Notes under the pieces: model-generated
Database searches by the model: none
The model's input: the letters and a program-made list of their open reading frames with translations, nothing else
Told to the model about the DNA's origin: nothing
Source of the DNA: Desulfovibrio piger
GTDB taxonomy: Bacteria; Desulfobacterota; Desulfovibrionia; Desulfovibrionales; Desulfovibrionaceae
Direction of reading: 5' to 3'
Length of the DNA stretch: 64,000 bases
Assembly: GCF_900116045.1 (NCBI RefSeq)
Contig: NZ_LT630450.1
Coordinates: 717,501 to 781,500, forward strand
Shown here: positions 36,353-45,150 of the stretch, piece by piece
Position numbering within the stretch: the stretch's first letter is position 1
How the letters are laid out: each line of letters opens with the position of its first letter
Made by a program: the position numbers and the translations under genes

Positions 36353-38074
36353 ATGAACATGCATCACATCACGACGGATGTCCTGATCCTGGGCGGCGGT
36401 TCCGCCGGTCTGTGGGCCGCCTACCGCTGTTCCGAGCTGGCGCCTGAAGCCCGCATCTGCATCGTGGACAAGGGCCCCCGCGACTGGGGCGGCCTGATGA
36501 CCATGGCGGGCGGCGATTTTGAAGCCGTCCTTCCCCCGGACGACGTGGATGAATGGGTCCGGGATTTCGTCTATTATTTCGACGGCCTGTGCGACCAGAA
36601 CCTCATGGAGGAGATACTGCGACGCTCTGCCGACCGTCTGCATGACTACGAGCGCTTCGGCTGCGAATTTTTCAAAAAAGAAGACGGCAGCATGAAATAC
36701 GTCCCCCAGCGGGGACTGGAACATGTGAAGCTGTACCCGGCCCAGCTCAAGGGCCGCGGCGGCGAACTGATGGTCAGGAACATCGTGCGCCAGCTCAGGC
36801 AACGCTCCGTGGAGCGGATGGGGCGCATCCTGCTGACCGAACTGCTGCAGCAGGACGGCCGTGTTTGCGGTGCCCTGGGCTTCGATACCATCAATGGTGA
36901 TTTCTACCGCCTCGATGCCAGGGTGGTCATCGCCGCCAGCGGCATGGGCGGCTGGAAGACCTCGTACGGCAAGAACACGCCCACCGGCGAGACCATGCAG
37001 ATGGCCTATGAGGCCGGTGCCGTCCTGCAGAACCTGGAATTCGCCCGCGTCTGGAACATGCCCCGTCTCTTCGGCTGGGAAGGCCAGACCGTGCTGATGC
37101 CCCTGGGCGCACGCTTCGTCAATGCCGAAGGCGAGCCCTTCATGGAGCGCTACTCCCCCGTGCTGGGCTCCAATACCGACCCCCACTACACCACCATGGC
37201 CATGGCCATGGAGATCCGGGCAGGCCGCGGCCCCATCACGTTCGACCTGAGCCGCATCCAGCAGGAGAACCTGATCCTGCTGCGCCCCCAGAACGGCTGG
37301 CAGAAGCTGAACTACGACAAGCTTTCCGCCCTGGGGCTGGACCTGTTCCGGGATTCCACGGAGTGGGTGCCCCAGATGACCGTTTCTTACGGCGGTCTGC
37401 GGGCCGATGCCTGGGGCAACACCAATCTGGAAGGCCTGCTGGCTGCCGGTACGGCCCGGGCCACCGAGCCCGGTGTCTACGCCGGCGGTTTTGCCCTGAT
37501 GACCACGTCCGTGCTGGGCCATATGGCCGGCGAAAACGCGGCCCGCCTGCTCCAGACACTGCCGGAAGTCAGGAGCGACCTGTCCGACGCGGGGCTCGCC
37601 GCCCGCCGGCAGGCCCTGTTCGCGCCTCTGGGCAAGGAAGGCCTTACGCCCAAGGAAGTGCTGACCTCCATCCAGAAAACGGTCTTCCCCTACGGGGTCT
37701 CCATCCTCAAGAACGAGCGCAGCCTGCAGGCCGCGCTCAAGGAACTGGAACGTATCCGGGAAGAAGACCTGCCGCGCATGGTGGCGGCGGATCCCCACTA
37801 CCTGCTCAAGCTGCATGAGACCCGTGGTGTGGCCTTTGTCAGTGAAATGTACGTCCGGGCCTCGCTGGAACGCCGGGAGACCCGTGCGGGGCACTACCGG
37901 GAAGATTATCCCGTGCGCGACGACGCCCAGCTGGCCTGGCTCTGCCTGCGCAAGGATGCGGACAGCACGCCGGAATTCTTCCGCGTCCCGGTGCCTCTGG
38001 AGCAGTACAAGCATCCTGTGACCCGGTACTACCAGGACAACTTCGCTTTCCCGGTCAACGAAAGCGTCAAGTAA
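36353..38074 (+). CDS. APS-reductase/fumarate-reductase-like FAD flavoprotein (second)
   Basis: A 573-residue cytoplasmic flavoprotein. The FAD motif is LILGGGSAGLWAAYR at residues of about 11-25, and the segment ARFVNAEGEPFMERYSP is typical of the SdhA/AprA superfamily. Near the substrate site the HxMGG motif is replaced by TVSYGG. It is distinct from the first flavoprotein in the row rather than a recent duplicate. It is translationally close to the AprB-like ferredoxin gene and probably forms a heterodimer with it. The substrate is unknown. Confidence 0.82.
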   Translation: MNMHHITTDVLILGGGSAGLWAAYRCSELAPEARICIVDKGPRDWGGLMTMAGGDFEAVLPPDDVDEWVRDFVYYFDGLCDQNLMEEILRRSADRLHDYERFGCEFFKKEDGSMKYVPQRGLEHVKLYPAQLKGRGGELMVRNIVRQLRQRSVERMGRILLTELLQQDGRVCGALGFDTINGDFYRLDARVVIAASGMGGWKTSYGKNTPTGETMQMAYEAGAVLQNLEFARVWNMPRLFGWEGQTVLMPLGARFVNAEGEPFMERYSPVLGSNTDPHYTTMAMAMEIRAGRGPITFDLSRIQQENLILLRPQNGWQKLNYDKLSALGLDLFRDSTEWVPQMTVSYGGLRADAWGNTNLEGLLAAGTARATEPGVYAGGFALMTTSVLGHMAGENAARLLQTLPEVRSDLSDAGLAARRQALFAPLGKEGLTPKEVLTSIQKTVFPYGVSILKNERSLQAALKELERIREEDLPRMVAADPHYLLKLHETRGVAFVSEMYVRASLERRETRAGHYREDYPVRDDAQLAWLCLRKDADSTPEFFRVPVPLEQYKHPVTRYYQDNFAFPVNESVK

Positions 38075-38451
38075 TCTCCACCTCCCGGACGGCCCGATGC
38101 CATGCCCTCCCCCGGCAGGAAGCACCCCCGCTCCCTGTCAGACGAAGGGGCGGCAGGAATGACCTGCCGCCCCTTCCGTCTCAAGCGATGGGTGTCGGGG
38201 ACACTGGGCAGGCCTGCTGAGGATGCGGACGGCAAAGCACCGTCCTTCCGCATCCTGGTGCCGCTGGAACGGCGCAGGCCCCCCTCTCCGAGTCCCGGTA
38301 CTGCCAGGGCAATTCCGCTTTACCGGCCGCTGTCTGCGCGTGCCTGCCTTTTTCCGGCATGACTGGCCGGTGGGACTGAACTGGCTCTCAGCTTCCGCAG
38401 CTCGTCCATCCCGGATGCGGCCCCGCCCGTTACCCGGAGGCCCTGCGGCGC
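38075..38451. other. Intergenic region after the flavoprotein cluster
   Basis: About 375 bases without a convincing gene. AGACGAAGGGGCGGCAGG at 38139-38156 pairs, with one bulge, with the sequence ending at about 38180, a likely terminator-type hairpin without a T-run. Nothing else recognisable is seen. Confidence 0.55.
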
Positions 38452-39537
38452 CTAGAGATTTTTCCAGAACAGGAGGAATGATCCCAGTCCCGATCCTTCA
38501 TCGGCCGTCTTCGCCTCCTGTCCGCTCCCTTCCGCCGGAGGCTGCGCTATGGTGGCGGCAGCCCTGGCCCCCAGATCCTGTGCCTGCCGCAGCACGGCCT
38601 CGTCCATGCGGTACAGGGAAAACTGCCAGTTGCTGGTTTTCCCGTACAGCCAGCAGGCGGATTTGCCGCCTGTGACCGTGTCGAGGCGGATGGACAGCAG
38701 GCGTACATCGTTCCGGTTTCGCCAGCCTCTGTTGCCGCCGAACAGGAAATTTCCCAGTCCCCAGGCCACAAAGGTCTTGCGCGGCGAGCTCCCGAGGGTC
38801 TCGAACCCGCCATAGCAATGACTGTGGGCAAAAAGGATGATGTCTGCCCCTGCGGCGGCGAACCAGTCCGCCCAGAGCCGCTGGCGTTCCGAAGCCTCGG
38901 GAAAACCTTCGTTCCCGTCATGGGAATACAGGATGATCCAGGCTTCCGGCTCCCGGGCACGCAAGGCCCGCACGGTTTCCAGCAGCTGGGGATAGGACAG
39001 CGTGACGATCCGGGGACCGCTGCCGATCTGCGACATGGGCGATCCCGTCAGCAGGTAGACCGGCGGCTTCCTTTGGGGCAGCAGGGAGAGAGGTGTAAAA
39101 GTCCCGCGATCATGCAGGCCGTTGTGACGGATACGGGCGCCGGCCAGCACTGTCAGCAGATTGGCCGCGCCCTCTTCCAGCCCGTCGAACACATGGTTGT
39201 TGGCGGTGCAGGCGGCCCCATTGGCAAAAGCCATCTGGGGGAACAGCAGGCCGTCGGCATGGAAGACGAAGGTATTCTGCTTGGAGACGGAAGAAAGACC
39301 GGCGATCTCGCAGTTCCACAGGAAGATATCCGCCCGCTCCAGGCGCCGGCGGGTCAGGGGCCCGAAAAGCTCCCCCGCCTGGGGAGCCTCGAGCATGCGG
39401 CCGCCCAGAAGCACGTCCCCGGCCGCCAGGATCTCAAGCGCGCCTTCCGCGGCCATGACCGGCCATGACAGCAGCAGGATCAGCCCCACGCCCCCCAGCC
39501 ATTTTACATACCGTGCACTGACCATGCGCTGTGCCAT
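38452..39537 (-). CDS. CapA-family (PGA_cap) secreted phosphoesterase-like protein
   Basis: A 361-residue protein with an N-terminal hydrophobic signal (GGVGLILLLSWPVMAAEG). The metallophosphatase-like fold of the CapA/PgsA-capsule family is recognisable in ILAAGDVLLGG, CTANNHVFD, LYSHDGNEGF and FAHSHCYGG, which carry the expected Asp, Asn and His ligands. Family members are linked to poly-gamma-glutamate capsule or to uncharacterised polymer handling; no capsule genes lie next to it. AGGAGGAAGG before the ATG at 39537 fixes the start. It is divergent from the thioesterase gene. Confidence 0.82.
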   Translation of the reverse strand: MAQRMVSARYVKWLGGVGLILLLSWPVMAAEGALEILAAGDVLLGGRMLEAPQAGELFGPLTRRRLERADIFLWNCEIAGLSSVSKQNTFVFHADGLLFPQMAFANGAACTANNHVFDGLEEGAANLLTVLAGARIRHNGLHDRGTFTPLSLLPQRKPPVYLLTGSPMSQIGSGPRIVTLSYPQLLETVRALRAREPEAWIILYSHDGNEGFPEASERQRLWADWFAAAGADIILFAHSHCYGGFETLGSSPRKTFVAWGLGNFLFGGNRGWRNRNDVRLLSIRLDTVTGGKSACWLYGKTSNWQFSLYRMDEAVLRQAQDLGARAAATIAQPPAEGSGQEAKTADEGSGLGSFLLFWKNL

Positions 39538-39717
39538 GACGGCCTTCCTCCTGTCCGGGCATATGTCCTGTCTTCCTCTACGCCAGGGCAGCGGACCAGA
39601 CAAGCGAAATCCTTTCCCGGGCAGCCGAACAGGCAAAAGGCACATGGCCTTTCCCCGTGGACAGGTATATGCTGTGTTCCGCTAGGCAGACGACACCCCG
39701 TCTGCCACGGAGGAACC

Positions 39718-40158
39718 ATGCGCATCTTCACCCGGGAAATCGTCGTCTCTCCCCGGCATATCGACATCCAGAACCGTGTCAGCAACCTGTGCTATGTCCA
39801 GTGGATGCAGGACCTGGCCATCAGCCACTCCACAGTCCAGGGCTGGGGCGTGGAGCGCTACGAGGCGGAAGGGCACGGCTGGGTCGTCCGTCAGCACACC
39901 ATCACCTACAAACGCCCCGCCCTTGCCGGGGATATCATCACCGCCGCCACCTGGGTAGCCGAGCTCGCCTCCCGCCAGAGCCTGCGCCGCTATCTGTTCT
40001 GGCGCGGCACTGACCGCAGCGTCCTGGCCGAAGCGGCCACGGTCTGGGTCTATATCGACATGGCGACCGGCCGGCCTTCCCGCCTGCCTCCCTCCCTGCA
40101 ATCGGCCTTCGAGGTCGTGGAAGATGCCAGGGAAGTCCTGCGGTCCCTGCAGGGCTAG
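39718..40158 (+). CDS. Acyl-CoA thioesterase, YbgC/4HBT hotdog family
   Basis: A 146-residue single hotdog-fold protein (TREIVVSPRHIDIQNRVSN, then LCYVQWMQDLAI). Members hydrolyse acyl-CoA or acyl-ACP. The usual catalytic Asp of the YbgC type (DxxGxV) is replaced around HIDIQNRV, where an Asp precedes but the glycine is missing, so activity and substrate are uncertain. It stands alone. Confidence 0.78.
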   Translation: MRIFTREIVVSPRHIDIQNRVSNLCYVQWMQDLAISHSTVQGWGVERYEAEGHGWVVRQHTITYKRPALAGDIITAATWVAELASRQSLRRYLFWRGTDRSVLAEAATVWVYIDMATGRPSRLPPSLQSAFEVVEDAREVLRSLQG

Positions 40159-40390
40159 CCGCCGCAAGGACAATCTCCGTCAGCCCGCCGGGCGGCCCCG
40201 ACCCCTGCCACCGTTCGGGACAGGCCGGAACAGGCTCCTGCAGGCCGGGACTCGAAAGCAAACTGGCGGCCGCCAGACCTTTCCCCGTGGGCAGACCGCC
40301 CCAAAAGGGAAGGCAGACGGATCTCCCTCCCCTTGTGATGGCGGAAAGCTGCATCCTGCGGCTGGCCAATGCCTGAGCCGCTGCGGCGCC

Positions 40391-42127
40391 TCAGCTCAGA
40401 TCGGCATCGGCACAGGCAAGATCACTGTCGATGCCGTACCGTTCCCGGAAGCGCTCTTCGGCCTCCGAGTCGCCGATAAGATAAAGGGCGTCCCCCAGGG
40501 CAAACATATAGCCCGGATCGGGGTTGACGTGCATGGTGCCGGTATGGTCGCGCACGGCCAGCACACTGCATTTGGTCTTGTTGCGGATGCCGCATTCCAT
40601 CAGGCTCTTGCCCTGCAGCTGTCCCCGGATGGTATAGCGGAAAACGAGCAGACGTTCGTTCAGCATCATCATCTTGTCCGGGGCCAGCAGATTGATGATG
40701 CTGTTGCTCACCAGGGAGGCCAGGGAAAGCACCTGGTCCGCACCGGCACTGTGCAGGCCGTTGACGTTTCGGTCCAGCGAGGCACGGCAGAGGATCTGGG
40801 CATCCGGCCGCAGACGGCGGCTGTAGATGGTCAGATAGATGTTGGCGTCATCGTCATGGGTGGTGATGATGATGGTGCGCGTCTTGCGGATGCCGGCCTT
40901 TTCCAGAACGGCAAGATCCGCGGCGTCCCCGTGCACATGGGGGATGGCGCCGGAATTGATGTGCGGCTGCCGGTCCACGATCACCGCCGGGATCTTGCGG
41001 CGTGCCAGGTTCCGTGCCACGGCAAGGCCCACCCTGCCGCCGCCAAGGATGACCACGGGCACGTTCTCCATCCCTGTCTTTTCCGGCTCACTGATCAGGC
41101 GGTCGAACATCCGCACCTGTTTTTCCGTACCGGCCACCACCAGGACGCTGCTTTCCGTGAGCATCGTGTGCGGCCCGGGCAGCTGGAACGCACCGCGATC
41201 CCAGACGCCGACCACGTTGATGCCCGTCCGTTCGCGCAGGCTGCACTCCAGCAGGGTCTTGCCGGCCAGGCTGCTGTGCATCACCGGAGCTTCCGCCACC
41301 ACCAGACGGCCGAAGCGTCCCATGATGCTGGCCCGCTGGGACGAGCGGACCACCCGCCGGGCCATGGCCTCGCCCAGCACATTGTGGAACTGGAACACCC
41401 TGTTGCACCCTGCCAGGCGCAGGATGTCCGTGGCGTCGGGATTTTCCACCCCGGCAGCGATGATGACCTGCGGCGCGGCTTCACGGGCCGAGAAAACGAT
41501 GTTGGTGCTGCGGATGTCCGTATCCATGACCACCAGCATGGCGGCCGTATCGGCGTGCAGTTTCTGGTAGGTCTTCACGTCGTCATGGTCACCGGCAGCC
41601 ACTTCGTAGCCCTGGTCAAGCAGATCGAGGCCCGTCTGGGGATCATTGCACAGCAGCACGCGCCGGATGCCGTGGCGTGCCAGATCGTCCGCCAGATTGA
41701 GGGTGATGGGCCCGCTCCCAACGATCAGCACATGCCCCCTGATCCCGGCAGGCAGGCGGCGCGGCACCATGTCCTTTTTCTGGCTTTCCAGCCACGGCAT
41801 GTAAAAATGCTGGATAAAGGTGAAAGGCATCATGATCAGGAAAAAGATCACGCCCGACATCAGCACGATGATGGAAAAGATACGCCCCGGGTCCGAGGAA
41901 AACGTGATATCGCCGAAACCGAGCGTGGACATGACCGTCAGCGTCCAGTAGACCCCGGTGATCCAGGAATGCTCCTTCCCTTCATACTCCATGAGCCAGT
42001 GGAAAATAACGCTGTAGGCGGCGATCATGACGCACAGGGTGATGAAAAAGCGCCGCAGCACGATTATATTGTGCTTTGCACCACGCTCATGCAGAAAGGT
42101 CATGATCTGGGAGGGTAGATACTTCAT
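40391..42127 (-). CDS. Potassium channel with TrkA (RCK) domains
   Basis: A 578-residue inner-membrane protein. Two or three membrane helices and a pore loop with selectivity filter TLGFGD (a TVGYG variant) occupy the first 120 residues. Two RCK units follow, with nucleotide-binding motifs VLIVGSGPITLNLADDLA and VVILGGGRVGLAVARNLA, each with a TrkA_C-like lobe. Such channels gate K+ flux by ligand or nucleotide. The ATG at 42127 is used, since the upstream GTG adds only two residues. No clear ribosome site is visible. Confidence 0.88.
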   Translation of the reverse strand: MKYLPSQIMTFLHERGAKHNIIVLRRFFITLCVMIAAYSVIFHWLMEYEGKEHSWITGVYWTLTVMSTLGFGDITFSSDPGRIFSIIVLMSGVIFFLIMMPFTFIQHFYMPWLESQKKDMVPRRLPAGIRGHVLIVGSGPITLNLADDLARHGIRRVLLCNDPQTGLDLLDQGYEVAAGDHDDVKTYQKLHADTAAMLVVMDTDIRSTNIVFSAREAAPQVIIAAGVENPDATDILRLAGCNRVFQFHNVLGEAMARRVVRSSQRASIMGRFGRLVVAEAPVMHSSLAGKTLLECSLRERTGINVVGVWDRGAFQLPGPHTMLTESSVLVVAGTEKQVRMFDRLISEPEKTGMENVPVVILGGGRVGLAVARNLARRKIPAVIVDRQPHINSGAIPHVHGDAADLAVLEKAGIRKTRTIIITTHDDDANIYLTIYSRRLRPDAQILCRASLDRNVNGLHSAGADQVLSLASLVSNSIINLLAPDKMMMLNERLLVFRYTIRGQLQGKSLMECGIRNKTKCSVLAVRDHTGTMHVNPDPGYMFALGDALYLIGDSEAEERFRERYGIDSDLACADADLS

Positions 42128-42444
42128 GCGCACCAGTCTGTTGCTGAAACAAGGTATTTTTTGAAGATACCAAAACAGTCAGGCTACGCAAGCATCTCTT
42201 TGTGCTCCTGCCCGGGCAGGAGCCAGGCTGCCGGGAGGGAAGCCGGGGCCTCAGCCACGGCACGGGAAGTATCCGGGCAGGTGAGGCCCGTCCGTGTCAC
42301 CGCTCTCCATGCGCTTCTGAACGTCCGTACAGCCTTCCCGCCACCGGCGGGCGTTGCGTAAAAACGGCTCCTTGCTGCTGCCCGTGAGTCCGGGGACAGC
42401 GCCATCACAAAAAAGGACGCCCTGGGGCGTCCTTGTCTGCCGTC
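42128..42444. other. Intergenic region between the K+ channel and rubredoxin
   Basis: GC-rich and without a supported gene. It contains the rubredoxin terminator at 42405-42434. Confidence 0.55.
42405..42434 (-). terminator. Terminator of rubredoxin
   Basis: On the minus strand AAGGACGCCC and GGGCGTCCTT form a stem followed by TTTTTTGTG. Confidence 0.82.
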
Positions 42445-42633
42445 TTAATTTTCTTCCGAAAGGCGACGGAAGCTTTTTTTTGCCGCGCCACAGACCGGGC
42501 AGCGCCAGTCATCGGGCAGGTCCTCGAATTTGGTACCGGCAGGGATCTTGTGGCGTTTGTCGCCACGATCCGGGTCGTAGACATAACCGCAATTCACCAT
42601 CTGGCAACGCCACATGTCCCGAGCTTCAGCCAT
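42445..42633 (-). CDS. Rubredoxin with a CX4C first motif
   Basis: A 62-residue iron protein. The iron ligands are in [12 protein letters not shown] (spacing C-x4-C, not the usual C-x2-C) and [13 protein letters not shown] rubredoxin type with this altered first motif is known from Desulfovibrio. Rubredoxins accept electrons for oxygen or peroxide reduction. The gene lies 60 bases downstream of perR on the same strand, consistent with PerR control. Confidence 0.9.
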   Translation of the reverse strand: MAEARDMWRCQMVNCGYVYDPDRGDKRHKIPAGTKFEDLPDDWRCPVCGAAKKSFRRLSEEN

Positions 42634-42692
42634 AAGGATCTCCTTTGAAAAGATCGGGACGGAAAAAGATCCGTCCCGAAGAAAACGTGTGC

Positions 42693-43094
42693 TTACTTCA
42701 AGCCCTTGGCAGCGCAGGCATCACAAATCCCGTCAAATTCCACACGGGAATCGACAACGGAATAAAAGCCTTCCACCTGCATGCCTGCCACAGAGGGTAC
42801 CGGCAGGGGTTGCATGACATCGCCTATGCGTCCGCAGTGGATGCAGCGCACATGCTGATGCCAGGAGATATCACCATCGAATCGTTTGGTCGTCCCGGCA
42901 GCTTCAAGCCGGCGTATCTCACCGGTATCCGCCAGGAAGTCAAGGTTGCGGTATACCGTGCCAAGGCTGATGCGGGGCAGACGTTCGCGGACGATGCTGT
43001 ACAGCTCATCCGCTGTGGGGTGGGTTTTGACTTTTCTCAGTTCTTCAAGGATGACAGCACGTTGCCTAGTCATTCTGGTTTGTGGTTGGGCCAT
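42693..43094 (-). CDS. perR: PerR/Fur-family peroxide regulator
   Basis: A 133-residue Fur-superfamily repressor. The winged helix-turn-helix is at residues of about 10-65 ([20 protein letters not shown]). The structural zinc site is two CXXC pairs, CIHC and CDAC. The histidine-rich segment [10 protein letters not shown] suits metal sensing. PerR rather than Fur is inferred from the linkage to rubredoxin, as in Desulfovibrio perR-rbr-rdl operons. A rubrerythrin gene between the two is missing here. Confidence 0.85.
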   Translation of the reverse strand: MAQPQTRMTRQRAVILEELRKVKTHPTADELYSIVRERLPRISLGTVYRNLDFLADTGEIRRLEAAGTTKRFDGDISWHQHVRCIHCGRIGDVMQPLPVPSVAGMQVEGFYSVVDSRVEFDGICDACAAKGLK

Positions 43095-43108
43095 AAGCGA
43101 ACTCCAGT

Positions 43109-43130
43109 ATTTAATAAAAATTACTATTTA
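43109..43130. promoter_or_regulatory. Possible PerR operator
   Basis: An imperfect AT-rich inverted repeat built around TAAT-AAAA-ATTA lies 15 bases upstream of the perR ATG. Its size and position fit a Per box, allowing autoregulation. Support is by pattern only. Confidence 0.4.
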
Positions 43131-43170
43131 AAGCGGCTGTTGTCAAGTTATGGCATCAAAGAAAAAACTT

Positions 43171-44508
43171 TTAGTGTATATTTTCCGGCCAAACCAGCAA
43201 AATGGCCAGATCCATGACATTGGTCCGTGTGGGGCCGGTACGCAGCAGGGCGCCGCAGTGATGCAGGATCGCGTAGCTGTCGTTTTCTTCCAGAGCACGG
43301 CGCGCCTGCTCCAGCCCCGCAACGGCCAGGTTGCCGGCCCAGGCACAGCCTCCGGCGGCATCCGTGGGCCCATCCGTACCATCCGTACCGGCGAACAGGG
43401 CGCAGATATGCGGGCAGTCCTGCAGGGCCAGGCTGGCCGCCAGCGCCATTTCCTGATTGCGTCCCCCCCTGCCCCGGCCGCGAAGCGTCACGGTTGTCTC
43501 GCCTCCGGCCAGCAGGCAGACAGGCTGTGCGTCCGCGGCCAGCTCCGCCGCCATCTGCCGGGCCTGTGTCACCAGCAGGGCCGCCTGCTCCCGGGCTTCT
43601 CCCACCATCCTGTCCGTCAGGATGACAGGACGAAAGCCGTGCGATCTGGCCTGCTCCGCCGCTGCGTCAAGGGCCTGCCGGTTGGTGGCGACCAGCGTGT
43701 TCTGCACATGCCGGAACAGGGCATCTCCCGGTTTGGGCGTCTCCGCCTCCTGATGCAGCTGGCCCTGCCGGAGATGGTGCAGGACAGCGGGCGGCATGGC
43801 CGATCCCAGCCCGTAGCGGGCGAGGATGTCCATGCAGTCTGCGAACGTCGAAACATCCGGCGCTGTGGGGCCTGAGGCGATGACATCCAGGGCGTCCCCG
43901 ACCACATCGGAAACGATCACACTCACCACCCCGGCAGGGGCTGCTGTCCTGGCCAGCTGCCCCCCGCTGAAACGGGACAGATGCTTCCTGACGGCATTGA
44001 GTTCCGTAATGGTCGCGCCGCTGCGCAGCAGCAGCTCCGTCACCTGCTGCATGTCTTCCAGAGTGACCCCGCTCACCGGGGCCGGTGTCAGGGCACTGGC
44101 CCCGCCTGTGAGCAGGCAAAGGACAAGATCATCTGCCGCCGCCCCGGCGGCCAGTTCCAGCAAGGCCCGTGTGGCCGCCGCACCTGCGGCATCCGGGACA
44201 GGATGGGCGGCCTCCACCTGGGCGATCTGCTGCAAGGGCAGACCGTGACCGTACTTGACCACCAGCATCCCGGTATCGATACGGTCCCCCAGCAGCTCTT
44301 CCACGGCAGCGCCCATGGGCGCGACCCCCTTGCCGGCTCCCAGCACCAGCAAACGCCCCCGGCGCGGCAGTTTCCAGCTTTGCCCGTCCACCAGCAGTTG
44401 CCCGTCTTCCAGGCAGACATGGCGCATCAGGGCCGCATCGGGAGCCACGGCCCGCACCCCGGCATCGAAGATAGAATACAGCACGGCCTTGCGGGCTTCC
44501 AGTTCCAT
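43171..44508 (-). CDS. Glycerate 2-kinase, MOFRL family (GckA/TtuD-like)
   Basis: A 445-residue enzyme of the DUF4147/MOFRL family, which phosphorylates D-glycerate to 2-phosphoglycerate in glyoxylate and serine metabolism. Family blocks are visible in VLGAGKGVAPMG, the loop LLTGGASALTPAP and the C-terminal MOFRL segment LLAGGETTVTLRGRGRGGRNQEM. GGAGAG precedes the ATG at 44508. Some older annotations call such proteins hydroxypyruvate reductase; kinase activity is the better supported assignment. Confidence 0.85.
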   Translation of the reverse strand: MELEARKAVLYSIFDAGVRAVAPDAALMRHVCLEDGQLLVDGQSWKLPRRGRLLVLGAGKGVAPMGAAVEELLGDRIDTGMLVVKYGHGLPLQQIAQVEAAHPVPDAAGAAATRALLELAAGAAADDLVLCLLTGGASALTPAPVSGVTLEDMQQVTELLLRSGATITELNAVRKHLSRFSGGQLARTAAPAGVVSVIVSDVVGDALDVIASGPTAPDVSTFADCMDILARYGLGSAMPPAVLHHLRQGQLHQEAETPKPGDALFRHVQNTLVATNRQALDAAAEQARSHGFRPVILTDRMVGEAREQAALLVTQARQMAAELAADAQPVCLLAGGETTVTLRGRGRGGRNQEMALAASLALQDCPHICALFAGTDGTDGPTDAAGGCAWAGNLAVAGLEQARRALEENDSYAILHHCGALLRTGPTRTNVMDLAILLVWPENIH

Positions 44509-44527
44509 CACGATCTCTCCTGAAACG

Positions 44528-44560
44528 AAAAGGCCCACGGCAGCATGGTTTCCGTGGGCC
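44528..44560 (-). terminator. Terminator of the fmdE-like gene
   Basis: On the minus strand GGCCCACGG and CCGTGGGCC pair around an 11-base loop, followed by TTTTCG. It lies 15 bases after the FmdE stop codon. Confidence 0.75.
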
Positions 44561-44574
44561 CGGGACGATAAGGG

Positions 44575-45150
44575 CTATTCCTTTCCGGCAAGGTAGGGGC
44601 CATCCCCCTGGCAGGGACGACACAGATCCCCCAGCACTGCCGGATACCATTCCCCGCAGCGGGGGCAGCGGCGCACCACGCCTTTTCCCTTCTTCACCAA
44701 AAAATCAGGATGGATGCGGATGGGCGCGGCCTGGAGCAGGTCCATGCCCGCAGCACGGATCTCCTCTCGCAGCAATTCCGGCTCCTGCTCACGCTTGGGC
44801 TTTTCCTTGAGGAACCAGGCCCGCACATGCGGGTAGGCATCCAGCGCGTCCACATTAAGGCGGACGCGCGTCCCCTCTCCCGTATACTTGTCATACAGAG
44901 AAAGCGCATAGATACCAAAATGATAGACTTTCAGCCAGCCGTTGCCCACCGTGCAGGGGGTCAGCAGCTGGATGGCATCCGGGAGACACTGGACCGTTTC
45001 CGAAACGGCGTCGTACAGGATGCCTTCCGGCAGGGTACGCCGTGCCATTTCCACCATATATCCGCCGATGATGACCCCAGGGGCCACATGGCCATGAAAA
45101 TCCTTTACCACGGCCACAAAGGCGTCGTGATCCCATTTTCCGATCCGCAT
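44575..45150 (-). CDS. FmdE-family protein
   Basis: A 191-residue protein of the formylmethanofuran dehydrogenase subunit E family, often found beside formate dehydrogenases and thought to aid metal or cofactor handling. The motif DFHGHVAPGVIIGGYMVE is present, but the cysteine common in this motif (GHxCPG) is Ala. A C-terminal zinc ribbon is clear (CPRCGEWYPAVLGDLCRPCQ). An alternative in-frame ATG at 45162 also has a ribosome site. It lies downstream of the fdh cluster, past a terminator. Confidence 0.83.
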   Translation of the reverse strand: MRIGKWDHDAFVAVVKDFHGHVAPGVIIGGYMVEMARRTLPEGILYDAVSETVQCLPDAIQLLTPCTVGNGWLKVYHFGIYALSLYDKYTGEGTRVRLNVDALDAYPHVRAWFLKEKPKREQEPELLREEIRAAGMDLLQAAPIRIHPDFLVKKGKGVVRRCPRCGEWYPAVLGDLCRPCQGDGPYLAGKE

